64,000 nt of DNA from assembly GCA_009792885.1 (NCBI GenBank), contig WMCF01000016.1, forward strand, positions 14,404,662-14,468,661, given 5' to 3'. Under the pieces are notes generated by a model that was given only the letters and a program-made list of their open reading frames with translations, had not been told where the DNA came from and made no database searches. Source of the DNA: Eremophila alpestris peregrina (taxonomy: Eukaryota > Chordata > Aves > Passeriformes > Alaudidae). Position 1 is the stretch's first letter, and the number at the start of each line of letters is the position of its first letter. Both the position numbers and the translations under genes were made by a program. Shown here one piece after another: positions 35,961 to 47,700 of this stretch.

Positions 35961-38900
35961 GGATGCTCTGTGTTAGAACATGCTGGAATCAGTGCTTTGT
36001 GGGTGTGCTTTTCTATTAATTTATGTGCAATATGAGCCTGAAAATTTTTATAAACTGTCATTTCTCAGTGCCAACAGTCTTTATTGTCTAATTTTAATGT
36101 AGTCTTTTGTTCTTAAATACAGGGATTTAAGTGAGGTTTTCTTGGAAATGTACAATCATTCATCTCGAAACCAAACTGTTTGCTTCAGTTCATAAAGATT
36201 TCCCAGAACTTTCCACATTTTGTTTCTACTGAAAGCTTTGCAGAATGAAGTCACTGTCAACAGCTGAGGTCCCACAGAATAGTCTTGGTTTCTTCTTTTC
36301 TTTTTGCAAGAGCACTACAAAGCCCTGCAGGCATATTTCTCTTTAGTAACCTTTTGTCCTCAAATTATTTCCAGCTTCCAACCCTTGTTCACCATTAAGA
36401 CAATATCTGAGTAGCTGAAGTTATGACCAGAAACACACAGAGGCAGGTGGGGGAGCCTTTGTCAGGAAAATATCTCCTGAATTCTCAAACTTCTGTGTTC
36501 TGGCTTTGCAGCTGATGTGGATTTTTTGCCACCTTATGAAGACCAGACAATTATTTTTGTTCAGTGTCATCTGCCAAGGATCTGCCCAAAGGTTTTAAAA
36601 CTTCCCTGTATTACAACTTAAAAATTGTAAATGATCCTCATTAGGAAGGAAAGTAAATGAGGTGCTGACCTGGGCTACACTGTGTTCTCTGCAAGAAGAA
36701 ATGACAGTGTGACCTGCATCCTGCCTGTTCCCATTCCTGTGCTGCTTCACAGAGCTCTGATCTGCCTGATGTACTGCACAGCCTTGGATTTCCATCAACC
36801 CCTCTGGCTTGCCTTCTTGTTCTTATCAGCCTTGATAAGGAGGTGGGGTTTTTTAATTGAAATAACAGAGTGCTGCTGCATCTTACTTGCATTCTGATCA
36901 GAAGGTTTACTTCTGCAGTACTAATCTTCAAACAGACCAAATCCTTGGCAGAAAAGCAGCAGCATGAGGAAAAGTGGGAAGATGTGGCTCAGAGCAGACT
37001 ACAATATTCTGTTTCTTGATGTCCACCTGATAATTTAGGGCATTTAGTAACTTGGAAAGCTAAAAACTGATGTGAAAAAAGAGAGAACGTGGAATTCTTT
37101 AGACCCAGAAAGCACTAAAAGAAAGACTGGCCAACACTGGAAAAAATCTACCTGAAAAGGTGCATGAAGAGCAGTAGCCAGAGTTGATAAAGTGGGCACC
37201 AAACCCTTGTGCTTCAGTCTTCTGGGTCTCCAAGAGGGGCTGATAAGAACTCCTAGCATCTCAGAAATCACTGAAAATGCAGAACTAGCAGGATCCTGAT
37301 TCCCATCTCCATCTATTCTCAGGCAGACACCCAGTGCTGTCCTTGGCAAACTGTTGCCTACAGCTTGAGTCAAGCACATTGTAGGCCCTTTCTATCCCTT
37401 ACAGACAGCAGGACCTGAAGAATCAGCAGCACTTCATGGGAGAGCTCACTCCCTCTGCCATTGTGCTCCTGTCAGCAGGTACCGAGTTTCAACAGCTCAG
37501 CTATTGAAACAGAGAGTTTACCCAGAATTCCAATTAATTTTGGATATCTGTGGGGAATTTAGAGTCTGACCTTCCAGTACAGTTCCAGAGTGCTGCTTAA
37601 TAAATGGGAAAGGTACAAAGCTAAATCCAAGAGACAGGAAAACCTCGCTGGTTTTCTCTGCAGCAGAACATGTGAAGGAACTCTGAGTCAAGAGAAGGTG
37701 ATAGGCCAGACTTAAAGCATTTATTTACTGACATTGGTACTGCTGCCTATAGAGGTTTTAGAGTAACAGGACGTGAGCAGCCATGACAATCTCTTTCTGA
37801 ATTATGTGACAACACTGTGCCCAGGCAGTCCTCTCTGCTTGGAATTGGACTGCTGTGTCTGTGTGAGAAAGAGAAGGATAAACAGATTCCTATTCTCTGT
37901 GCAATCCTTGCAGGTCTTTTTTGCTTTTATGAGCAAACCTCAACATTCCTGTTCCTTCCAACTTGCCAAGAGGAAAGGAAATTTAGGATTGTGCCCTTGC
38001 ATCTTCACCAGGACCCTGAGAATATTTTGGCTAAGTATGGTTCAGCTGGCCCCCTTCCTACACACAAGCACTATTGGCTTGGCTGCTCAATCCTTTTCAG
38101 ACTTAGAGCCTTCTTACACCCTTACAATTCAGAGCAAAGGGACTTAATGTCCTTTCCCAGCTTTGCCAGAAGTGCAGAACAAGAGTCCTTTTCTCTCTGT
38201 GGATGTAACCAAATGGGCAGTTCCCTGAGAAGCTGTGTTGCAAGGTGGACTGGATAGCAAATCACTTGCCTTGGCTCTGTAGTTTCTAAACAAAAGATTT
38301 CAGTAGCAGGAAATTGCCCAATCTAGTCAGAACACATTTCACAGAGCTGAGCTGGTGACCCAGCATTTTAAAACACAGTGTGTGGCACAGGCAAGGAGTC
38401 TGGGAGGGTTTGTAGGCTTATCCTTTGTCTTTATCCAGGTGGGGATTTGATTTCTTTTCATGTGAAACATGTCGAGTAATTTTTGCTAGCAGCTTCTCAA
38501 CTTTAACTGTTAATGTGTGCACAATAAAAATGCCAGGTCTTAGATAAGTTGCTTTAGAGGACACAGCTTGTCATTGATGCATAAGGAATTTTTCCCTGAG
38601 AGGGAAAAATCCTGAGAGTTCCTGCTGCCAACAGTTTGCTGATGATTGGGGAGACTGAGGCCACAAGGTAAGTTTTCAGTGTTTTGTAGAAGTCATCTCA
38701 AAGAAGTCAGAGCCAGAATTTGAAGATGTTTCTGAGAGCCACATCTGTGACTTATCCTGCTAAACCAGCCACCTTCTGTTATGTGGGCAAGAGACACTTG
38801 ACAGATAAGTCAATCTCCATGCTTTCCAAAACAAATACAAGTCCATGTGTGAAACCTCACAGATAAACACATGGACAGACAGTTGACAACTCCTACTGTA

Positions 38901-40454
38901 TGTTTTAAAACTGGATTTGCACAAAGCCCTCCTACCCTGCCTGCACAGGGCCGACTGTGTGTTCTGTCATCAGATCTTTACAACTCTTGCCTACATTTTC
39001 TCTTTTGATGAAGGGGCTCTGGCAAATCTCAGATCACTTTATGAGATTATGAGGGTTTGAAATACTTTGTAGAGATGCCTTTGTGCATGAGCAGGTCTAA
39101 TATTGAAATGAGTGAGGGAACTGGGGTTTCTATTTGTTGGCAGTTTTGAAGAGTATTGGACAAAGCAGTGGAATCAAAAAACTGATCCAATTCATTTTGC
39201 CTCTAAGGCATAAAGTTTTAATGTCATCCATGAGAAAATACATTTATCTTCCTAGGAGGAATCCATCTGTCAGAAGAGAAGAGAAACTATGAGTGGAGCA
39301 GTAATTTGGGTTTGGCTCATTTTTGCTGTTTTCTCTGCTGGTGTTGCCATCTTTGATGGCACTGCCAGCTGAACTGCTGCAGAGAGCACCTTGACTTCTG
39401 CACACTGAACATTATTAATGGCTCTTGGCCCCCTATTAATTTAAAGTTGGTTGGTGTTTCACCTTCTTACTAATTGCCAGAATCATGAAGACCCAAAGTG
39501 GTGGCAGATTTTGGTGTTCCAGCAGAGGTGTTCAGCAGTTTCCATTCTCTCAGAGCAGCTCATAGGCAGTGGCTATGTGTGAAACACACACTGCTTATGC
39601 TGCTTGATCAGGAAAGCAGAGTCTAATGACAGATGACCTTTTGATTTTTCAGTTGATGCTCTGCTGCTGTAATCACTGTTTGCATTTTTAGCCTGTGTAT
39701 TGCTGTTGTATTGCTAGCCTTTAATTGAGGTGAGGTCAGATAAGGGAAGCTGGCTGGGAACCTTTTGATGTTGCTGTGAATCTGACTTATTTAATTCAGA
39801 CAGAAATTTCACCAAGCATTTATCTCTCTTGCTGGTTTCCCTGCAGTAGGTCAGATACACTGATGATAAGCAGCAGTGGAAAGCCCTGGAATCACTCTTG
39901 GTGTCTTTTCTTGCCCTGTACCATTTTTAGTGCATTCTTAGCCATTCAGAATCCAATGCATCTTCAAGTGCCCCAGGGTGAGCTATTTTTACCTCAAAAA
40001 CTTATCAGCTATGTGTGGATGCTGGCAACTTAATCCCCATGTCATACAGCCAGCTCTTGGAAAACCCATCAACAATCTCCACCATCCTTCTGTGGCAGCA
40101 TGGAGCAGAGGAGCAATCCCATTCTTGTGTTTCCATGCCAGCTCAGGGCCGTGACTGCAGGCCAGGAAAAAACTGTACAGCTTCCATTCTCTACAAGAGA
40201 GTCCCCACAGTCCATTTGTGACTTTCCCATCCCATCAGAGCTGGCTTGAGCCATGATGCCTCTGCCTCATTTTGAAGACCTTCAGGGTACCAGATGGTTT
40301 CTAGAGCAGTGTGAGCCCTCTGACCTTGGCAGAGTGGCACCAGCTGGGCAGCGACAGTCCCAGGGCTGCAGTTGTCCTGTGGCAGGACAAGAGGGCTGAG
40401 CTGTCAGGTTGAGCTGTGGGCTGGTGCTGCTCACATGGGTTGCAGTGGATGGTT

Positions 40455-40572
40455 GTGTGCCTTATCTGCTTCCTGTTAGTGCAGGATATATAGCAGGGCT
40501 GGCTGTTCATCATGCTGCCTTTCCCTGTAGGATGAAGGCAGAAGTGAGGCACGGCTGACGGCACCAGTAAGT
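40455..40572 (+). promoter_or_regulatory. Candidate STAB1 promoter with non-coding first exon
   Basis: A GATA-type site (CTTATCT, 40461-40467), an ETS/PU.1-like site (GCTTCCTGTT, 40468-40477) and a TATA-like box (GATATATAGC, 40485-40494) lie in tandem. About 73 nt after the TATA box is a consensus donor (GTAAGT, 40567). This would give a non-coding exon from about 40516 to 40566, joined to an acceptor just before the STAB1 ATG (AG at 41619 or 41639). No transcript evidence is available. Confidence 0.35.
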
Positions 40573-41700
40573 ACAGCGGTTCCTGGGCACCTCCTGTGTT
40601 ACTGCATGTGTGTCTTTGTGGGGATGCAGGGACAAAAAAGTATTAGTGCTCTCATTATTTATGTAAACACAAGAATAACTCCCTGTCCTGGTTTCATTTA
40701 GGCTTCTTCATGTACTGTTAATGGCTTGGGAATATGAAGGTGCCTCATTGCTTGGTGAGATTTGTTGCTAGCAGAAGCAGTCCTTAGACTGCTCAGGATA
40801 GTGGGCTCTCTTGGTAGTGAGGGGAGACAAAGGCCATGGAAAATCTGTCAATAATCAATTCTTTGTAATGTTCAAAAGGAGAATATAAATTGCAGAGTGT
40901 ACCTCAGGTTAGTGTGTATTATTTTTAATCCTGTTTTGGAACTTTCCTGTTCTGAGTGCCGTGGAAGTGCTCCTTGGATTCATCAAGCTGTCTGCAGAGT
41001 GTTTGGAAAATTATAAATTTTGCCACTGCTGCCATAGCATCAGTTTTTCTTGCTGAGAAAGTCAACTATTTAAAAAAAAAAAAATCAAAGTCTGCCCAAA
41101 GTGCTTGATTGATTGATTCAATGTGCTCCATTCCTGCTCTGAAGCACAGCCCGTCACTCGCATTGCTTTATTCTTGCATACTTTGGGATGGGCAGTGCCC
41201 AGCTCTACCTTCACTTTGAGGTGTTATGGACATATTCACATCAGTGGCAAAAGGAAATTAACTTACCCTTCATGAATTTATGGTATTTAAGTTTGCCCAT
41301 TGGATTTGCCTTCTGTTAAGCACACAGTTAACCTCTTTTCATTCCAATTAGTTGAAAACTAAGGATTTCCTTCCTTCTGTTTTGAACTGATATGTAAGAG
41401 GAAATCCGTAGATGTTCCTGTTTTGAGTAAACCTTTTACTAAGGAGTTCTGCTTGTGCATTTAAAAAAAGAATGGAAAGAAAAAGGTTATGTTGATTCAG
41501 AAATAACGCTAGAAGTAGCAGATCCATTTCTGAAGGCTTTGCAGCCAAAAAGCACAGTGCAAAAATGCTCTCTCCCTGTTTACTTTTAACCTCTGGTTTG
41601 TCTTGGATCTGATTCTTAGTAGGCGGTGTTATCTTACAGAAATTGCAGCCTCTCTCGCCACCCCTTTTGTGTAAAGGGTCCTGCCTGTAAAAGCCTGAAA

Positions 41701-41775
41701 ATGCATCCTCCTGGATTGCTGTTTTTCTTCTTAGCAGCATGCTTCACTCCCACAGCTGACTGCCAGAGTCAGAAG
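41701..41775 (+). CDS. STAB1: STAB1 exon 1 (residues 1-25, signal peptide)
   Basis: The ATG opens MHPPGLLFFFLAACFTPTAD, a typical short signal peptide, then CQSQK and a GTAAGT donor, phase 0. No upstream in-frame start was preferred. Confidence 0.85.
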
Positions 41776-44700
41776 GTAAGTCTGGGGGTCTTTGTTTAAA
41801 TATTCATTGAACAGTTCTTCATATTTGGATGGTAGCATGTTAGGAAATAGTCCTCTCCACAACTCATTTTTTCATCTACATTTAGTTAAGTGTAGAATAA
41901 AAATCAGTAAAAACTGTAGGGCTATATGGTATCTTCTCTGTAGTCCAAAATGAGAAACTAAATGTAAGGTTGAAGGGAGCTGCTTGAGTTTTAAATCAGG
42001 TTAAATTTGTGTCTGTGTTCGGCATTGAGCTTGAAAGAAGAAACATCAGAGGGAAATACTCAGCATCTTTGTCTTCTGCTAGTTTCAGTATGTGGGATGG
42101 GAACTTTGTATTCATCAGGACAGGTCCGTAAGTTTCCCGGGAGAATTTTGCTTTAGAAAATGTTCTGCGGTTTCATCAATTTGTCCCTTTGCAACAGTTT
42201 GATTCCAGTATATTTCCCAAAATCTCCTCAGTAAGGGTTGTTGAATACTTTCCATTTTATTTCAATTTTGTTGATTTTCTCTCAATTCCTTCATCTCTGT
42301 TCTTGTGTTTAGCAGCAGCACCTAGGGGAGTGTGTGATACCTTTGTAGATCTGTTCTCTAGACTCCATGGTGAGGCAGCCCAGTTCCTGTGGGCTGGAAT
42401 TCACACTAATTCATTATATTGTCTTCTGCCATCCCCTTCCTTGTGTCTTGATGTTGGATGAATGAACTGGCCTGCTAGTCCTGGAGTTGTGGGGGGCGTT
42501 TGGAAATTCCCTTGGGAAGGGAAACACTCTGTGGAGGTTTGTCTTGTCTTGAATCACACAGCAGAGCCTTGTGGGGAGTGGACAGACCTGTGAGTCTTAA
42601 GGACTTGATTTAGAAAAAGCCAGAGGACCAGAAAGATGCTTCAGTGTCAGACCTTTGGGTGGAAGCTTCTGTATAGACTCTTGTGTGAAAGGGCCATAAA
42701 TGAATACTTGGAAGGCTTGTAGGATCATTACAGTGACTTGAGCACAAACATGATGTGTCTCTAGGGGTGGATTTCATCTGTCTAGAGATGTGGGTTCCAG
42801 GCAGATGAGTTTCAAATTGTGTTCAGAGACATGGACTTGTGTCTTCAGCTGGTGGAAGTGGAAATGTAAGTCTCTTTACTTGGGGACACCGTTTATCTCT
42901 GTAATCACTGAGGAGTCTGGCTTGCCATGAAACAGTTACATTATCAGGTAGTGAGTACCCACTTACAGAGAAGTTAAATGTTTTGAATCACCTCTGGAGC
43001 AGTGTATTTAATCCAGGAATAACTCTCTTTTAGAGTTTTTTCCTCATAAATTTCCTCTTTATGAAGAAGGAGAAGAGTCATTTGAAAGGTTATAATGGGA
43101 GCTAAGGAAAAATAAGGATCTAATGAAGCCTTCTCAGGCAGCTTAGAAAGCCCATTGGATCTGAGTGGAATAAAAGTGCTGTGATTGCTCAGGAGGCTTT
43201 TCTTGGCTCACAGGGGCCATTGAGAGAGAAGAGAGATTGTTTGCTCCCTGTTATTCAGTGATGTTACCTCAGGGTTTAGCTTTAATAGTTCAAACATGAC
43301 AGTGACTTTGTTAGTCTGATTTGGTTTTTTATAGCTCTTGTTATGGGCTGGGGAAGATGCTGCAGATGTGAGAAGCATGTAAGTTTTTCTGCTGGGAGGA
43401 GGCCAATCCCAGGCTGTGCTGGAGGAGTGGAGGCAGGTGGGAAATGAGGAGAGTGGGCTCAGCATCCCCACGTTTCCAGTGCTCTGCAGCTGAGATGCTG
43501 GGAAACATCAGGGCAACAGTAGATCTCATGTTATGTGATCTCTGAGCTTGATTGTTCATCCTCGTGCTACAAAGTGTCTTCCTTGAACAAGTGCGAAGGG
43601 TTTGTGTGTCCAGGAGCTGCTGCTCTGTTCAGCTGCAGTGTTATTGAGGGCTACTTGGGGAGGTATATGACTATAATGACTCAAGCATGTGTCTACAGCT
43701 CTGTTTTGTAAAGGACAAATGCACTGGAAACTTGGTGATTCATTAGATAATGGCTATTTCCAGAACTGGCTCCCAGGATTGTTGGAGCCGAACACTGACG
43801 TCCAAATATGTTTTTCTTTCTTCCTTGAGACTTTTACCGTGCAGAAGGATTTGTGTTATGGTTTGGGAGGAAAAGATAAAGAGTAAAAATGAGGGGAATG
43901 AAACCAGCCCTTACGAAATACTTCCCAGTTTATTCTCTTGAGGTGGAATACGAGAAATGAGCACTTGAGAAGTGAGGGACATCTGTTCAGAGAGGAGGGA
44001 AGGAAACACTGCAGCACCCAGAAGCTTTGATGTGTCTCAGCTGACTGCAGAGAGCAGTGGTTGCTCTTGCACAAGCATTTGAGTGCAGGGAGAGAGCAGA
44101 GCCCAGCTTGGAAGACAGAGGCACCCTGGCTCTTAGCTTCTTTTGGCTCCAGCTGGATGTCCTCTGCTTTAAAAAATTCTTTTCATTTTGGAGATATTTG
44201 AGAGCATCAGTCCTCCTTTCCTGTTCCTTTGTATACAAACTGTGACCCAGTCCAGGCTCACAACATCACCTGATCAGAACAGTGACTGTCACCAGGCAGC
44301 ACTGCTGCATCACAGGGACAGACATTCCCTCTTGCTGCTTCCTTGCCAGTGGCTTTGCACTCAGAACCAGCAGTCAAAGATGAGCCCAAGGGAGCAGTGC
44401 ATCATTGTTTTCCATGAGGCTGTGCCCCAAGAGCCACTTCTGACTCAAACTTCTGTCTGTCTTTCATCCTCTCCAGAATCTGAGTATCCAGACTGTTGCA
44501 CTTATGTCCCTTGATTCCCTCTTCTGCTTTCCTAAGACGCAAATCTCCAGAAAATGACTGCTTCATCAGTTCTGTCACTCAAATTAGAAGAGAATTTTTT
44601 TTAATACTTTTCTACTCAGCTGTTTTCTTCCTCTTTCTTCCTGCTTGTTGCTGCTGACACAAGCATATTTCTTTATAAAAAGGGGAAGGTCTTACTGGAA

Positions 44701-47700
44701 AGCTGCCTAAAGCTTATCAAGTGTCCCAGTAGGGTAGGGGGGATTCCACAATAACTGTCTTGTCTTAGAGGTCTGCAAGTAATTAAACATGCCAACAGGG
44801 AGGACTGACAGACATCCACCTCTCCCATTCTTCATTTCTACTGAGAAATGGAGCCACATTAATGAAGGAAAGAGAAGGGAAATGGAATAATGTATGAATT
44901 ATGCCAGAGAACACATTCAATGGCCCAACTGTGTCTGATGCCTGAAAATACAGATGAAATAGGAGGTTAGAGAATTTTAGTTTAGTGTTTTGTGCTCTAC
45001 AGTTTATTGGTCTTTTTGATACAGATAGGGTGGCTCAGATACCTGGTAAAGGTTTGTGGCATAATTCTAACTCACAGGAAGGAATCCACATCTGTATTTC
45101 TTGCTCAGGCATCTTCCCATTCCTTCTTCCAAGGCATTGTCTCTGGAAAGGCTAATGTTGGGATTTGGTGGAAGTAAAAAGACAGGAGCTGTGCTGTTCT
45201 GTGAGACCCATGTGCCTGGCTTCCACTGGCTCCTTGTAAAACCCAGCTTTAATCTGGAGTCCTAATTTAAGATCCAGTCAGGTGGCTGGATGGACTTCTT
45301 CCCTACCCCATCAGTGGCACTGCTGATCTTTAGAGGCAGAGTACTCTGGAAGCAGCACCTTTTTATTCATCCATATTGTTTGTCTTCTCTGTTTTGCACC
45401 ATGAAAAATGGGAAATCTCCTCTACCTGCTCTGTGTGGGTGGAAGCATAAGGAACAGCAAAGCTGCTCTCTGTTCTGCTGGATAATACCAGTAAAGCTGA
45501 TGCTCACAGGAGAGGTGGATTTGCTGGATCTCAGACTGGTTTTGAGCTCTTTATAATTTTGAGTCCTTGACATAAGAGGTTCCTTAGGGATCCTGCTGCC
45601 AGGGAACTGGAGGTTGCTGTATGGTAGAAAAGCCTCAGAGGCACAACCACAAGTTAATATCCATGGAAGGGCAACCACAGACACAGAAATAATTTCCTTC
45701 ACTGAGTGGCATTCTTGCATGGATGGCTGCAGAAGGTGGATCCATACACATGAGAAAAAGCTCAATGACTCCAGCCAGAAGGAAATATTCCAGGGACGTG
45801 TCCCTGTGGACTTGAGACGTGAGGGTTATCTCTCAGGAGGTTTTGCTGACAGGGTCTGCTGCCAATCATCTGGGAGGGCCTTCCTGAGCTCTTGATAACT
45901 GATGGGAAACTGCAGGCTTCCTCCCTTGCCTTGAGGCAAATGTATGTATTTGGGCTTAAGTTCAGAGGAAGCAAAGCTGAGACTGCTGATGGGAATCCAA
46001 AACAAGGAGTTCTGGGGACAGGAGGGCTGCTGCTTTAGCAGCATTGTTCAGGATTGGCTTAAAAATTCCAAATCAAGGCCTCCTCCCAAAATTTGATCTA
46101 ATGTTTTTATTTTTAGAAAATACACTACCTGTAGAGGCACAGTTGGGATGAGCTCTGTGAATTTTTTCCAGTCATTGACCTTCTGTGGCATACACAGCTC
46201 ATGCCTTCCAACTTTTCTCTGGCATCAGCAGTGGCAAATACTGCCTTTTTTTCAAAATTACCAATGAGGTTTCCATGCAGTTGCTTGTTTCCAGAAGTTT
46301 AGAAATTCAAGGAAACACTTTTGGAGCAAAGTCACAAGTTTTAATGACAGTTTGGCACGTGGTGATGATCCTTCACTCTGAGGCTGTACTTTGTTCATCT
46401 GTGTTCCACTTGGAGAAGCAAGGCTGTGCTGGGGTGCAGGAAAGCCCTGTGAGGAAAACCAGATCCCTAAAGTCATTCTGGTTGGGTGGAAGGACTTAGC
46501 TGACTTATTTACCAGCCATGTGATATATCCAAGTGTCCTACCTGATCTTCATGCCAATGTTTATGGAGTCCTTCTCACCTGGGGTCAAAGCATCAGGGTG
46601 TTCAGAGAGGTGCAGAGCACCTTTCCTTTTCATCCACCTCCCTGTGCCTCCTCACAGACAATTGCCATGAGAAATATTTCTGTGAGCAGCTCCTGGCTCT
46701 GGGAAATAGACTGAACTGACACAGTCAGCTCTGCAGACCTGTGGAGCAGCAATGAACTGGATTTTATCAGTGGCATGGAAAAGATAAATGTTGCGTTGCC
46801 TTTTAATACAGTGTCTTCTGGCAAGGGTTTTTAATTTAGGGCTTGTCCTCAAACACCACTTCCACATGTTTGTAAAAGATCAGCTGAAATTAGCAGTGCA
46901 GAGCTGTGATTATTTTAGAAATGGTTAGAATTTTTGCTGTGGGTCATAGGGGAAGGACAAGATAGCTGTGATCTGCCCTGTTGCTTCCAGCTGAGATCCA
47001 GGAGGGTCCAAGCATGCAGCGCCATGGCAGGGGGCTTAGTCCATGGGAGTATGTGGTACCTCCCAGCAGCTGCACTGGCCCCTGCCCTCCCCAGTGATAT
47101 CTAATGAATGGTGCAACTTGACAAAGATATTACAAGATTGGCAAGATAAGTGCCTAAGATAACAATTTAATCTGGGGCTATTTCTCTTCTGTTTGTTCTT
47201 TTGAAGTTAAAATCCATGCGATGCAATGTCAAGACGATGTTCACCTTGAATACAGCGTGTACTTCTTGTGCTGCAGTGCCTAAAATGTTGTGTCCAAGAG
47301 GCTGGTTAAAGACCACCCAAAGATCAGGGGTGAGGGGCTGCAGGTAAGGCCTGTTTCCTAACTGTGTCATGCTTTTGGTGCAGCCCTCCTATGCAGGGGG
47401 TAGTGTGTCTTCAGGAGAACACACACGTGGGTTTGAGCTGTAAAGGTCCATGGAGTTCTGTTTTCAGATGGGTTTATGGCCCCTATTATTGTTGCTTTTG
47501 CCTCCTTGCAAATCCCACAGACTTTTTCTGGCCAGGTTCTATATACACTGAACAAATTAAATTACATTAACCTCTTAACTTGCCCTAAACAACCTGAGTT
47601 TGCTAATCCTGTTGTAGCAATTTAACAGAGATCTATCTAGCATATAAACCTTTTTCAGACCCAGAATTCCTAAGTGGCTTATTAGGAAAATAATATAATG

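Larger units (their letters stand above)
33621..40450. other. Intergenic DNA between NISCH and STAB1
   Basis: Apart from two CR1 fragments (34.1 and 35.6 kb) and a perfect hairpin at 38588-38610, I recognise no exon, RNA gene or other element. The interval is longer than the roughly 2 kb I recall for human. Confidence 0.6.

Noticed and set aside
45290..46867. Cluster of overlapping open frames of 70-130 codons in STAB1 intron 1
   Set aside because: They lie on both strands with no splice consensus or domain and interrupt one another; this looks like ordinary intronic sequence.
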